A stretch of DNA of 64,000 nt from JAAYCI01 sp964370045 (GCA_964370045.1 CAYJGZ010000009.1:1-64000), one strand, 5' to 3'. Shown: positions 9,024 to 18,797, counted from the first letter of the stretch. The notes: generated by a model from the letters alone, not told the origin. Numbers and translations are program-made.

Positions 9024-9944
9024 ATGGAAGTAGGTATTTTAGAGGCGCTTTTTCAGGGAATATTGCAGGGACTTACGGAGTTTTTGCCCGTCTCCAGCAG
9101 TGGACATCTCAGCTTGTTTCAGTTTATCACGGGAAGCTCGGGCGAGGGCTCGCTGTTTTTTAACCTAATGCTACACCTCGGCACGCTGGCGGCTGTTATA
9201 GCCAGCTACTACGAGGATTTGTGGGAGATGATAAAGGAGCTCGGCAGGATATTTGCGGAGATTTTTACGGGGAAGTTTAGGTTCAAGACAAACAACCCAA
9301 ACCGCCAGATGATGTACATGCTGATAGTCGCCTGCTTGCCAATGGTGCTGATTATTCCCCTACGGGGATTTGTCGGTGGCATAGCGGGGGATAGGGACAT
9401 CGTGTGGGAGGGAGTGTTTTTTCTCGTCACCTCGGCGCTACTCTTCCTGTGCTGTAAAACACGTCAGGGCAAGGCAGGCCCTTTGAAGATGCGCCCAAAA
9501 CATGCGCTGGCTATCGGCGTTATGCAGGGGATTGCCACCATGCCGGGCATCTCCCGCAGTGGCGCTACCATCTCCACCGGCCTCATCTTGGGCTTTGATA
9601 GGGAATTCATCGTAAAGTTTAGCTTTCTTTTGGGCATTCCTGCTATTTTGGGCGGCTCTGTGTTTGAAATAGGGGATGCGGTGGAGCAGGGCATAAATGT
9701 TGAGTGGTGGGTGCTGTTTGTGGGGATGCTTGCGGCGGCTGTTGTGGGCTATGTCTGCATTCGCCTTGTGCGCTGGCTGGTGCTGAGCAACCGCTTTATC
9801 GTCTTTGCGTGGTACACGCTGATACTTGGCATTGTGGTGCTGATAGCAGGCATAGTTATGCACATTTTGGGCGGCTCTTCGGCGGACGCACAGGTGTCCT
9901 CCTCGGTGGCGCAGAGTGTCGCAAGTGCCGTGTCCCTTGCTTAA
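9024..9944 (+). CDS. uppP: Undecaprenyl-diphosphatase UppP (BacA)
   Basis: A 306-residue polytopic membrane enzyme that dephosphorylates undecaprenyl pyrophosphate to recycle the lipid carrier for peptidoglycan synthesis, conferring bacitracin tolerance. Family signatures are present: QGLTEFLPVSSSGHL near residue 20 and the second motif PGISRSGATI near residue 175. Multiple hydrophobic segments fill the rest. The C-terminal Ser/Ala/Val-rich tail (last 20 residues) is an unusual extension. ATG 9024 follows GAGGATGG. It is followed 50 bases later by ftsK on the same strand. Confidence 0.95.
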   Translation: MEVGILEALFQGILQGLTEFLPVSSSGHLSLFQFITGSSGEGSLFFNLMLHLGTLAAVIASYYEDLWEMIKELGRIFAEIFTGKFRFKTNNPNRQMMYMLIVACLPMVLIIPLRGFVGGIAGDRDIVWEGVFFLVTSALLFLCCKTRQGKAGPLKMRPKHALAIGVMQGIATMPGISRSGATISTGLILGFDREFIVKFSFLLGIPAILGGSVFEIGDAVEQGINVEWWVLFVGMLAAAVVGYVCIRLVRWLVLSNRFIVFAWYTLILGIVVLIAGIVMHILGGSSADAQVSSSVAQSVASAVSLA

Positions 9945-9994
9945 ATGGATAGTAAATTCACGTATTACAGATAAAAAGGAGCGTATATTGCCGC

Positions 9995-12900
9995 ATGGCA
10001 ACAGGCAGAAATACAAAATCGGGCAGTGCGAGCAGACCCTCGCAAAGTAATAGAGCGAAAAGCTCTGCCAAAAGCACCTCCAAAACAGCCCAAAAATCAA
10101 GAGCAAGGCAGGCGCCTGCGCCTAAAAACGAGCCGGACCGCCGCTGGAGCATCTTGGTTTTTGGCATAGGGCTGTTTTTTGTCATACTCAGCGTTATCCC
10201 CGGCGAAAGCGGCTGGGCATGGCTGCGCCAGTGGGTGCTGTTTAGTGCGTTTGGCATCAGCGGCTGGCTGATAGGCCCTATGATTATATGGTGGGCGGTG
10301 TGCATCAGCGTGCAAAAGCCGGTGTTCCCCGCCATAATAAAGGGCACGCTTTTCCTCTTTGCGCTTTCGGGTGCGGCGCTAATTTTTGGCAATATTGAGG
10401 GCATCGTGGGCGAGAACATCACGTTTACACAGGCGCTCAGCGGCCTTGCAATCAGCGGACAAAGCGGCTTTGGTGGTGGAATTATAAGCATTTTGTTTGG
10501 CTACACACTGCTAATTTTGGCAGGCAGGGTGGCGTCGGGCATTTTGGTGGTGCTGATACTCATAGTGGCCATTATGATACTTACAAGCGTGACACCTGGC
10601 GATATTGTGCACTTTTTTAGGCGCACAGCGGACAAGGCCGCCGACAGGATGGACGCCGCAAAGGCGAATGCGCAGGCTCAAAGGCAGGCACGAGAAGAGC
10701 AGTATGCACAGCGTGAAGAGTACGAACAGCAGGAGCAGTATGCGCATTCGCAGGAGTATGAGACACAGCAGCCCTTTGCGCAGAAGCTTCCACCTGCGGC
10801 GGACTTTGAGCGTGTGCCTCGCCGCATGACGATGGTGGATGTGCCGCTGGGCGGCGGGAAGGCCGAGCAGGACAAAGCGCCACAGCAGGGAGCAGATGCG
10901 CCCCTTTCCACTGCGGTGAGCAAGAAACCTTTGGTGGTGTTTGACCCCCTCACAGGCAGGCAAACGGTGAGCGCAAAAGGTGAAGCTTCGACGCAAGCGA
11001 GTGCTACTGCGAGCGGTAGTGTGGTGCAAAGCTCACAGGACATAAAAGCAGACAGTGCCACACAGCCACGTGGGCGGCACGACATATACATTGATGATAA
11101 CCTAAAGAGTGAGCGTGGCGGCGCAGACCATGTGTTAAGCGCGCCCAAGGGGCAGGGTAGCTTTGGCACAAACGCACAAAAAGAACATAAAGAGGAAAAA
11201 TATGGCCTTGGGGACTTTGTGCCCATAGTTCCGTTTGCAAATAGGGCGACACCCTCGCCACTGCCGCCTGCGCCGAGCGGCGACATGGTGCTGTTTGGGG
11301 AGGATGACCCGATGGCGAAGCTGGGCGGCGAAAGCAGTAAGCTGCCCAAGGGCCTCACGCTGGATGTGGAGTACATACCGCCACAGGAGCAGGAAGCACC
11401 AAAAGATGACCCAAGCTTTGACCTATTCAACAGCCCATCCGCATACGCATACAAGGAAAATTATGTGGATGTGGAGCAGGGCGGCATGACCTCACGAAAG
11501 GAGCGCCTGCAAACGGCAAAGCAGGTGAGCGTGGGGCAGGTTGCCACGCAAGTGCCGCATGTGGCAAGCGACGAGCAGGACCTGCCATGGGAGGAGCCTG
11601 CCCAAATGTCCAACGCCGCACAAAGCTCCCTGCCGACAGAGCAGGGTGTATCGCAGGTGAGCGTGGGGCAAAATTTGCTCACCCCACAGGATGAAGAGGA
11701 TATGTTCAGCGAGGCGCAGAGCTTTAGCTTAGGCTTTGAGCCGGTGGATGATATTACACGTCGCATGGCGCAAAATGCGGCGATGCAGGGTGAAGCACAG
11801 CGCGTCCACAACGAAGAGCAGGAACAGCAGGACCACGAGGCACAGCAGGATGCGGCGATAAATGCAATGATAGAGCAGGCCGCCCAAATAAAGGACAGCG
11901 CAAAGCCGTCCGAAGTGCCCATGCGCCAAAGCGGTATACTGCTCTCGCACACGCCGTACATGCACCCGCCGCTTGAAAAGTTCGACCCATCCCCTGCGGA
12001 GGACGTGAGCGGCGTGCGGGAGGAGATGAAGCGCACGGCGGAGCTTTTGGTGGGCACGCTCGAGAGCTTTGGGGTGCAAACACGCATACTGGATGTTTCA
12101 CGAGGCCCCTCCGTCACACGATATGAGCTCCAGCCGCAGGCAGGGGTGAAAATAAGCCGTATCACAAATTTATCCGACGATATAGCGCTGAACCTTGCGG
12201 CGGCAGGGGTGCGCATCGAGGCGCCCATTCCGGGCAAGCCTGCCGTTGGCATAGAGGTGCCAAACCGTGTGAAAAGCACTGTAGCCATTCGCAGTATTCT
12301 TGAGAGCGATGCGTTTGCACGTGCCACAAGCCCCCTTTCCATTGCGCTGGGCAAGGATATTGCGGGCGAGGCGGTGGTGGGAGACCTCACCAAGATGCCC
12401 CACCTGCTCATTGCGGGCAGTACGGGCAGTGGCAAGAGCGTGTGCATAAACTCAACTATCATGAGCTTTTTGTTCAAGTCCTCGCCCGAGGACGTAAAGA
12501 TGATTCTCATAGACCCAAAGGTGGTGGAGCTGGCCGAGTACAACGGTATTCCGCACCTGCTTATTCCCGTGGTGACAGAGCCACGACAGGCGGCAAAGGC
12601 ACTGGGGCACGCCGTTGCGATGATGGAACAGCGTTACCGCCTTTTTGCGGAGAACAACGTGCGTGATATTGCAAGCTTCAACAAGCTTGTTCAGCGTGAG
12701 GGTGGCATGGAAAAAATGCCGCACATCGCCATTGTTATTGACGAGCTTGCGGACCTCATGATGGTGGCAGGCAAGGACGTGGAAAACTTTATCTGTCGCA
12801 TTGCACAAAAGGCACGTGCGGCAGGAATGCACCTTATTGTGGCGACACAGCGCCCCAGCGTGGACGTAATAACAGGGCTTATCAAGGCAAACATTCCCTC

Positions 12901-13420
12901 ACGCATTGCGTTTGCGGTGTCCAGCCAGGTGGACAGCCGCACTATTTTGGACGGTGCAGGGGCGGAAAAGCTGCTTGGCATGGGCGATATGCTCTTTATG
13001 CCCATAGGTGCAAACAAGCCTGTGCGTGTGCAGGGAACATTTGTGAAGGACAAGGAAATATCTCGTGTGCTGGACTACATAAAACAAAATGCGGCGGTGC
13101 AGTATGATGATGCCGTTTTGGCAGAGATGGAAAAGGTGTCGCTGAGCGGTTCTGCGAACTCGTCGGATACTTCGGACGATGACGGCAACCTTTTGAACGA
13201 TGAGACGTTTGTTGCGGCGGTGGAAGTGGCGCTGGAAAACGGCAGTATCTCCACAAGCTTTTTGCAGCGTCGCCTGCGCCTTGGCTACGCACGTGCCGGG
13301 CGCATTATGGACCAGTTGGAGCGCATGGGCATAACAGGCCCGCCCGAGGGCTCAAAGCCGAGGCAGGTGCTTATCTCTCGCCAGCACTGGCAGGAGATGG
13401 CGATGAACTCGGGCGAGTAA
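9995..13420 (+). CDS. ftsK: FtsK/SpoIIIE family DNA translocase
   Basis: The 1141-residue ATPase pumps chromosomal DNA through the division or sporulation septum. N-terminal residues 1-45 are basic and low-complexity. Residues 48-205 hold several membrane segments. Residues 215-640 are a long Gln/Glu/Ala-rich linker. The motor core starts near 645, with Walker A GSTGSGKS at about 809 and Walker B IVIDELADLMM. The C-terminal winged-helix gamma domain (LQRRLRLGYARAGRIMDQLE) reads polar DNA motifs. It is larger than the roughly 800-residue SpoIIIE because of the linker. AAGGAG lies 13 bases upstream of the ATG. SpoIIIE versus housekeeping FtsK cannot be separated here. Confidence 0.93.
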   Translation: MATGRNTKSGSASRPSQSNRAKSSAKSTSKTAQKSRARQAPAPKNEPDRRWSILVFGIGLFFVILSVIPGESGWAWLRQWVLFSAFGISGWLIGPMIIWWAVCISVQKPVFPAIIKGTLFLFALSGAALIFGNIEGIVGENITFTQALSGLAISGQSGFGGGIISILFGYTLLILAGRVASGILVVLILIVAIMILTSVTPGDIVHFFRRTADKAADRMDAAKANAQAQRQAREEQYAQREEYEQQEQYAHSQEYETQQPFAQKLPPAADFERVPRRMTMVDVPLGGGKAEQDKAPQQGADAPLSTAVSKKPLVVFDPLTGRQTVSAKGEASTQASATASGSVVQSSQDIKADSATQPRGRHDIYIDDNLKSERGGADHVLSAPKGQGSFGTNAQKEHKEEKYGLGDFVPIVPFANRATPSPLPPAPSGDMVLFGEDDPMAKLGGESSKLPKGLTLDVEYIPPQEQEAPKDDPSFDLFNSPSAYAYKENYVDVEQGGMTSRKERLQTAKQVSVGQVATQVPHVASDEQDLPWEEPAQMSNAAQSSLPTEQGVSQVSVGQNLLTPQDEEDMFSEAQSFSLGFEPVDDITRRMAQNAAMQGEAQRVHNEEQEQQDHEAQQDAAINAMIEQAAQIKDSAKPSEVPMRQSGILLSHTPYMHPPLEKFDPSPAEDVSGVREEMKRTAELLVGTLESFGVQTRILDVSRGPSVTRYELQPQAGVKISRITNLSDDIALNLAAAGVRIEAPIPGKPAVGIEVPNRVKSTVAIRSILESDAFARATSPLSIALGKDIAGEAVVGDLTKMPHLLIAGSTGSGKSVCINSTIMSFLFKSSPEDVKMILIDPKVVELAEYNGIPHLLIPVVTEPRQAAKALGHAVAMMEQRYRLFAENNVRDIASFNKLVQREGGMEKMPHIAIVIDELADLMMVAGKDVENFICRIAQKARAAGMHLIVATQRPSVDVITGLIKANIPSRIAFAVSSQVDSRTILDGAGAEKLLGMGDMLFMPIGANKPVRVQGTFVKDKEISRVLDYIKQNAAVQYDDAVLAEMEKVSLSGSANSSDTSDDDGNLLNDETFVAAVEVALENGSISTSFLQRRLRLGYARAGRIMDQLERMGITGPPEGSKPRQVLISRQHWQEMAMNSGE

Positions 13421-13532
13421 AAAGGGGTGCGCTTTTTGTTGCCATTTCGGGAGGATATGCCAAAAACTAAACCTACTTTTTTGCCAACGCCAAATGGGCA
13501 GGCACCTCGATGACGCATATAAATTGAAAGAG

Positions 13533-15470
13533 ATGAAAATGACATACAAAAATGATTTTTTGCCTATAAACAAGGACGAAATGCTTGCCCGGGGATGGCA
13601 CCATGTGGACTTTGTGCTGGTGACGGCGGATGCGTATGTGGACCACCCCTCCTTTGGTGCGGCGGTGCTGGCACGTGTGCTTGCGGCAGAGGGCTACCGT
13701 GTGGGCATTTTGCCACAGCCGAGCGTTGACAGCCACACAAGCTTTGAGCAGTTCGGCCGCCCGAGGCTTGCGTTTCTCATATCGGGGGGCGTGGTGGACA
13801 GCATGGTGGCGCACTACACCGTGGCAAAGCGCAGGCGCACGTTTGACGAATACACCCCCAGCGGCAAAGTGGGCAAGCGACCCGACAGAGCGGTGGAGGT
13901 GTACACACAGCTTGCCAAAAAGGCATTTGCGGATGTACCTGTCGTAATCGGGGGGATAGAAGCGTCTCTACGTAGGTTTTCCCACTACGACTACTGGAGC
14001 GATGAGGTGCGATTCTCCATACTTCAAACAAGCGGCGCGGACATGATAAGCTTTGGAATGGGCGAGCGCAGCATAAGAGAAATCGCAAAGTGGCTGTGCG
14101 AGGGGCAGGACATATCCGAGATACGGGACGTGGCGGGCACTGCCTACATGTGCGATTTTGACGCACTGCCACAGCAGTATGCCGAGTGTGCCGCACACAG
14201 TAAGGTTTCGGCCGATAAAGCGGCCTACGCAAAGGCGTGCGCCCTGCAAATGGACAACCAAGACCCGCTCACCGCAAAGCCGATAGTTCAGCGGCAAAAA
14301 GAGCGATACCTTGTGCAAAATATCCCTGCTATGCCGCTTAGTACGCAGGAGCTGGATGCGGTGTATGCCCTGCCGTTTACACGCAGATGGCATCCTATGT
14401 ACGATGCTCAAGGCGGAGTGCCTGCGCTGGAAGAGGTAGAGTTTTCCATTGCGCACAACAGAGGGTGCTTCGGTGGGTGCAATTTTTGCGCCATAACGCT
14501 GCATCAAGGGCGCAGTGTCACCTCTCGCAGTGGGGGGAGCATCCTGAAAGAGGCGCAGATGCTCACGAAAATGCCCGGCTTTAAGGGATACATCCATGAT
14601 GTGGGAGGGCCTACCGCAAACTTCCGTGCGCCCTCCTGCGAAAAGCAAAAAAAGCACGGGCTGTGCAAAAACGGCAAGCGATGTCTTGTGCCGGGGCCGT
14701 GCGCACAGCTGAGTGTGGACCACAGCGAGTACATGGAAATCCTGCAAAAAATACGTGAGATACCCTCCGTGAAAAAGGTGTTTATACGCAGTGGCATCCG
14801 CTACGATTACCTTGTGTACGACAAGGACGAGCGCTTTTTTAAGCAGCTGGTGGAGCACCATGTGTCGGGTCAGCTGAAGGTAGCGCCCGAGCACTGCTCC
14901 AAAAATGTGCTAAGCGCAATGGGCAAGCCCCCCATTTCCACCTACAACCGCTTCGCAAGGCGCTTTGAGGCGCTCTCAAAGCAGGCGGGCAAGAACCAAT
15001 ATCTTGTGCCGTATCTTATGTCCTCCCACCCTGGGAGCACGCTAAAAGATGCGGTGGAGCTGGCGGAATACTTGAGCAAGCAAAACATACGCCCACAGCA
15101 GGTGCAGGACTTTTATCCCACGCCCGGAACGGTGTCCACCTGCATGTATTACACAGGGCTGAACCCCCTTGACCAAAGCCCCGTGCACGTGCCACGCACC
15201 TCGGAAGAAAAGGCGATACAGCGTGCACTGCTTCAGTACTATCTGCCCCAAAATGCGGCGGTGGTGCGCAGTGCATTGCGCAAGGTGCACAGGGAAGATT
15301 TAATATCTGTGATACTGCAAAAGTCGGGCGATAGGCGCAAGGCACAAGGCTCATACGAGGATAAAAAGAACAGCGGCGCAAAGGGGAAAGAGGGCAGGGG
15401 TGGCAAGCAAAAAAACAGCCTGTCCAAGCACAAAAATGCGCAGGGCAAGCTGAAAAAACCTAAGAGCTAA
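13533..15470 (+). CDS. YgiQ family radical SAM protein
   Basis: About 645 residues with the YgiQ layout. An N-terminal cobalamin-binding-like domain contains FLISGGVVDSMVAHYT. The radical SAM core has the CxxxCxxC cluster motif in RGCFGGCNFC. Further conserved blocks are KVAPEHCS and FYPTPGTVSTCMYYTG. The C-terminal 55 residues are Lys/Gly-rich, as in other members. The reaction is unknown; family members are uncharacterised UPF0313 proteins. Start is uncertain: ATG 13533 or 13539, both behind GAAAGAG, in preference to 13494. Repeat A copy 2 begins 5 bases after the stop. Confidence 0.88.
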   Translation: MKMTYKNDFLPINKDEMLARGWHHVDFVLVTADAYVDHPSFGAAVLARVLAAEGYRVGILPQPSVDSHTSFEQFGRPRLAFLISGGVVDSMVAHYTVAKRRRTFDEYTPSGKVGKRPDRAVEVYTQLAKKAFADVPVVIGGIEASLRRFSHYDYWSDEVRFSILQTSGADMISFGMGERSIREIAKWLCEGQDISEIRDVAGTAYMCDFDALPQQYAECAAHSKVSADKAAYAKACALQMDNQDPLTAKPIVQRQKERYLVQNIPAMPLSTQELDAVYALPFTRRWHPMYDAQGGVPALEEVEFSIAHNRGCFGGCNFCAITLHQGRSVTSRSGGSILKEAQMLTKMPGFKGYIHDVGGPTANFRAPSCEKQKKHGLCKNGKRCLVPGPCAQLSVDHSEYMEILQKIREIPSVKKVFIRSGIRYDYLVYDKDERFFKQLVEHHVSGQLKVAPEHCSKNVLSAMGKPPISTYNRFARRFEALSKQAGKNQYLVPYLMSSHPGSTLKDAVELAEYLSKQNIRPQQVQDFYPTPGTVSTCMYYTGLNPLDQSPVHVPRTSEEKAIQRALLQYYLPQNAAVVRSALRKVHREDLISVILQKSGDRRKAQGSYEDKKNSGAKGKEGRGGKQKNSLSKHKNAQGKLKKPKS

Positions 15471-15475
15471 AATAG

Positions 15476-15595
15476 ATAGTGGACACATAAAGGTGATTTA
15501 GAATACGTCAAGTGCAAGAAAGAAGGCGCTATATCCCCCCGCCTGCGGCGGGGGGATATAGCAAAAAAACTAAATCACTGTGTTTGCCCATACCC
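15476..15595 (+). repeat. Family A palindromic element, copy 2
   Basis: About 120 bp, starting 5 bases after the YgiQ-like stop. Left end ATAGTGGACACATAAAGG; right end read in reverse is GGGTATGGGCAAACACAG; both continue into TGATTTAG. The central hairpin has arms GCTATATCCCCCCGCC and GGCGGGGGGATATAGC with a TGC loop. Confidence 0.88.
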
Positions 15596-15645
15596 GTTAA
15601 GCGGGAATAATCCCACCGTAAAACCTCGGAAGAGAGTGCAAAGCT

Positions 15646-16608
15646 ATGGCAACAAAGCGCCGAAGTACCGCAAAAAATATGATGCAAAAGCGCACGGCCG
15701 CAGTGCTGATAAGCCTGCTTTTGGCGGCGGCGCTCACCGCCGCTATGCTTGCATCGCCCGATTTTACCGCGTGGCTGTTTCGCATGACGGGCATCCATCG
15801 TGCACAGCCTCCTGCGGTGGGGCAGAGCACCTCCTCTGTGGGCGTGCATGTTATCGACGTGGGTCAGGGCAGTGCGATGCTTTTGGAGGACAGCGGCGAG
15901 TATGCGCTGGTGGATACGGGAGAGCCGCAGGCGGCAGACGAGCTTGCGGCGTATTTAAACTCGGCAGGTGTGCACAGCTTAAAGTATGTTTTCATGACGC
16001 ACCCACATGCGGACCACATAGGTGGCATGGCGCAGGTGTTGACTAATTACGACACACAAACGCTTGTTTTGCCAAACTTCGAGCTTGCGCCCATGAGTAC
16101 ATCACAGCTTTTGGAGGATGTGCTCACTGCGGCGACGCAAAGAAATGTGCCCACCGAGACGGCGGTGATGGGAGCGATGTATCCGCTGGGTGGCGGCGTC
16201 ATACAGGTGGTTCATGCGGGTGTGGAGAGCGAGGACAATCTAAACCTATTGAGCCTTGGCCTTTTGTTTGAGAGCGAGGGGCTGAGCGTTTTGAACACGG
16301 GCGACGGAGAAAAGCAAAACGAGAGGGCGATGCTCGCCTCGGGCATTTCGCTTGCGGCGGATGTGTTTATCGCAGGGCATCACGGCAGTAGCACCAGCAA
16401 CGAGGAGGACTTTCTGCGGGCGGTGTCGCCGGGGAGCGTGGTGGTGAGCTGCGGCCTTGGCAACGACTACGGACACCCTCACCACGATGCGCTGAACAGC
16501 TTTGATGCGGTGGGAGCGCTGCTGCTTCGCACCGACCTAAACGGGCATGTACTGCTGCGCCCGGGTGATGAGGGCGGTGTGGTGTATGGCGTGACAAAGG
16601 GGGAGTAG
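15646..16608 (+). CDS. ComEC/Rec2-like metallo-beta-lactamase fold protein, membrane-anchored
   Basis: A 320-residue protein with one N-terminal hydrophobic segment (residues 16-43) and an extracytoplasmic metallo-beta-lactamase domain. The domain contains HVIDVGQGSAMLL, the zinc motif THPHADHIGG, GDGEKQN and FIAGHHGSSTSN. This matches the freestanding hydrolase domain of ComEC; its substrate (nucleic acid or phosphoester) is not established. No ComEC channel is fused. It is followed 4 bases later by a DUF3006 gene, a frequent partner of this family. Start ATG 15646 follows GGAAGAG. Confidence 0.85.
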   Translation: MATKRRSTAKNMMQKRTAAVLISLLLAAALTAAMLASPDFTAWLFRMTGIHRAQPPAVGQSTSSVGVHVIDVGQGSAMLLEDSGEYALVDTGEPQAADELAAYLNSAGVHSLKYVFMTHPHADHIGGMAQVLTNYDTQTLVLPNFELAPMSTSQLLEDVLTAATQRNVPTETAVMGAMYPLGGGVIQVVHAGVESEDNLNLLSLGLLFESEGLSVLNTGDGEKQNERAMLASGISLAADVFIAGHHGSSTSNEEDFLRAVSPGSVVVSCGLGNDYGHPHHDALNSFDAVGALLLRTDLNGHVLLRPGDEGGVVYGVTKGE

Positions 16609-16612
16609 CGGC

Positions 16613-16846
16613 GTGTTTTTTACGGTGGACAGAGTTATTCCCGGAGGTGCAGTGCTGGTGGGGGAGGATGGCAAGACACTGAAAGTGTCGGTGCACATGT
16701 TGCCCCAAGGCGCAAAGGAGGGCGAGATGCTCTTTTACGGCAAGGACGGCTTTACACTTGCGCCCGAAAAGACGGCGGAGCGACGAAGCCGCATGGCGGG
16801 TATGCTGGGGGAGCTTTTGAGAGGAAGGCATGACAAGGACGAGTGA
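16613..16846 (+). CDS. DUF3006 domain protein
   Basis: A 77-residue protein with the short beta-rich DUF3006 pattern: FTVDRVIPGGAVLVGEDGK at the N-terminus and GEMLFYGKDGFTLAPEKTAER in the middle, then a charged tail. Function is unknown. GTG start at 16613, with GGGGGAG 8 bases upstream inside the end of the preceding hydrolase gene, so the pair is translationally close. This arrangement suggests the two products act together at the cell envelope. Confidence 0.82.
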   Translation: MFFTVDRVIPGGAVLVGEDGKTLKVSVHMLPQGAKEGEMLFYGKDGFTLAPEKTAERRSRMAGMLGELLRGRHDKDE

Positions 16847-16860
16847 AAACCATATAAAAT

Positions 16861-17033
16861 AAAGCAAGATGTCCCTCCACGGGGGAGTGTCCAAACGCAG
16901 TGATTTAGTTTTTTGGTATATCCCCCCCGCCGTAGGCGGGGGGGATATACCGCCTTCTTCTCTTACTTAACGTATTCCAAATCACCTCTATTTGTCCACT
17001 CCCCTCCACGGTTACAGGGGGACATCTTGCTTT
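16861..17033. terminator. Bidirectional palindrome with repeat A copy 3 nested inside
   Basis: AAAGCAAGATGTCCC at 16861-16875 is matched by its exact reverse complement at 17019-17033, followed inward by related TCCACGG blocks. Family A copy 3 lies between them. The whole structure fills the gap between convergent DUF3006 and mtaB genes and could terminate both. Confidence 0.6.
16883..17003 (-). repeat. Family A palindromic element, copy 3 (inverted)
   Basis: 121 bp in the opposite orientation to copies 1, 2 and 4. Left end GGGAGTGTCCAAACGCAG; right end read in reverse is GGGAGTGGACAAATAGAGG. The central stem is GGTATATCC...GGATATACC, where the other full copies have GCTATATCC...GGATATAGC, so both arms have changed together. 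Confidence 0.88.
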
Positions 17034-17036
17034 GTG

Positions 17037-18416
17037 TTATACGTTATACGGCAAAAAAACCACACGGCCGTTTTCGTATTTGCTGAGCACTCCCGTAACA
17101 ATGTCGCCCGAGCGAAGGGCGGAGCTGTCCGTGGCAGGCAGGGTACTTTCCTTTGAGAATTGGTCATATTTTGTAGCAGGGGCTATGCCTCCGAGGGGTG
17201 GAACACCTGCTTTCAGCACGACGGGGATGTAGTTTTCGGTGTAGCCTGTAAAGTCTCCGTTGTCGGTGCGGCTTTCGAGCAGTACACGATGCACACCGCC
17301 CAGCGACTGCGCTATCCACTCCTCGCACACCTGCTTTGCCACCGCTGTGGCAAGCTTTGCACGTCGCTCCTTTTCGGTGCGGGGCAGCTGATGAGGCATT
17401 TTTGCGGCAGGTGTGCCCTCCCTTGCGGAGTAGGGAAACACGTGCACCCTCAAAAAGCGCATCTTACGGACAAATTCAAGGCTCTGCTCGAACTCTTGCT
17501 CGCTCTCGCCGGGGAAGCCGACTATTAGGTCGGTGGTGAGCGAAGCGCTCGGCATTGCGTTGCGAAGCTTTTTGGCAACAGCCGCATACTGCGCAGTGGT
17601 GTAAAGCCGCCCCATGCGCTTCAGTACCGCATCACTGCCGCTTTGCAAGCTTAGGTGAAAATGGTGGCACAGCTTTGGGTTTTGCGCAAAGCTTGCAATG
17701 TCCTCGTCGCTCACAAGGTCGGGCTCAAGGCTGGAAAAGCGTATGCGCTGAATGTCCGTTTTGGCGGCGGCCTGTGCAAGTGAGGCTAAATTATAGTCGG
17801 TGCCCTGCCCATAGCAGGAGAGGTTTATGCCTGTGAGCACCACCTCGGCGTAGCCTTTTTGCGCAAGAGCGTCGATTTCTTGCAGGATGCTACTTTTATC
17901 CCTGCTACGTGCAGGCCCTCGTGCCGTGGGGATAATGCAGTAGGCACAGCGGCGATTGCATCCGTCTTGTACCTTCACAAACGCACGTGTGTGGCTGGAT
18001 ATAGCGCTTTGAGGAAGCTCCTCAAAAGCGGTGTGCTCATCCGACGGCAGGATGTTGAGCACCCTGCTTTTTGTCTGCACAAAACGCAAAATGTGCTCTG
18101 TGAGCTGTGTGCGGCCTGATGTTCCTGTGGTGACATCTGCGCCAAAGCTCTCCGCCTTTTGGGGAAATGCTTGCGGAAAACACCCCGTGAGCACTGTTAC
18201 AATATTAGGGTTTTGCTTTTTCGCACGACTCATCGCACGCCTGCTCTTGGCCTCGCCTGCCGCCGTTACGGTGCAGCTGTTCACCACAAAAATATCGGGG
18301 GAATCCTCGGTAGATACCACCTGCCAGCCCGCATCGCAAAACATCTGGCTTAGTGCGGCACTCTCCCTTTGGTTTACCTTGCAGCCTAATGTAAAAATGG
18401 AAACCTTCAATGACAT
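17037..18416 (-). CDS. mtaB: tRNA t6A37 methylthiotransferase MtaB
   Basis: The 459-residue radical SAM enzyme converts t6A37 to ms2t6A37 in ANN-decoding tRNAs. The N-terminal UPF0004 domain supplies cysteines in TLGCKVNQ, VNSCTV and LTGCFPQ for one Fe-S cluster. The radical SAM domain has CNRRCAYCIIP for the second. A C-terminal TRAM-like stretch ends the protein. TLGCKVNQ.ES at the start distinguishes MtaB from MiaB. Start 18416 has AGAGGT upstream. It is convergent with the DUF3006 gene. Confidence 0.93.
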   Translation of the reverse strand: MSLKVSIFTLGCKVNQRESAALSQMFCDAGWQVVSTEDSPDIFVVNSCTVTAAGEAKSRRAMSRAKKQNPNIVTVLTGCFPQAFPQKAESFGADVTTGTSGRTQLTEHILRFVQTKSRVLNILPSDEHTAFEELPQSAISSHTRAFVKVQDGCNRRCAYCIIPTARGPARSRDKSSILQEIDALAQKGYAEVVLTGINLSCYGQGTDYNLASLAQAAAKTDIQRIRFSSLEPDLVSDEDIASFAQNPKLCHHFHLSLQSGSDAVLKRMGRLYTTAQYAAVAKKLRNAMPSASLTTDLIVGFPGESEQEFEQSLEFVRKMRFLRVHVFPYSAREGTPAAKMPHQLPRTEKERRAKLATAVAKQVCEEWIAQSLGGVHRVLLESRTDNGDFTGYTENYIPVVLKAGVPPLGGIAPATKYDQFSKESTLPATDSSALRSGDIVTGVLSKYENGRVVFLPYNV

Positions 18417-18797
18417 GTATAAAAATACCTCTTTGTATCGGAGCGAAACCGTGAAGTGGTTTGCCGTTTAGTGTGTGATGGTGTCGTAATATTATAGCGC
18501 TGAAAAGGTGTGTTTGCAAGATGAAAGGCTTAAGGTAACACCTTGCAATTATTGTACTTGGATTGCGCTGAGAAAATCTTTGTCAAATAAAACAAAAACC
18601 ATAGGTAATACTTTGTGTATTAACGAAGATTTTTGCGAAATATGACGGAAATTTTCGGTGCAAGATGAGTGCAAAGGCATTCGCTGTTAATTGTTCGGTG
18701 TTGCCTTAAAGAAAAGTGTGCGTTTCTTGACACATCGCTCGTTATAAAGTAGAATATATTTATAAAGTTGCATCCCAATGTAAGGGGAGTGGTTTAT
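18417..18797. other. Intergenic region mtaB/pgi
   Basis: 381 bases between divergent genes, AT-rich. It contains the strong pgi promoter at 18727-18755 and presumably that of mtaB. No repeat, RNA gene or coding stretch is evident. Confidence 0.6.
18727..18755 (+). promoter_or_regulatory. Sigma-A promoter of pgi
   Basis: Perfect -35 box TTGACA, 17-base spacer, then TAGAAT. It lies 43 bases before the proposed pgi start. Confidence 0.75.
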
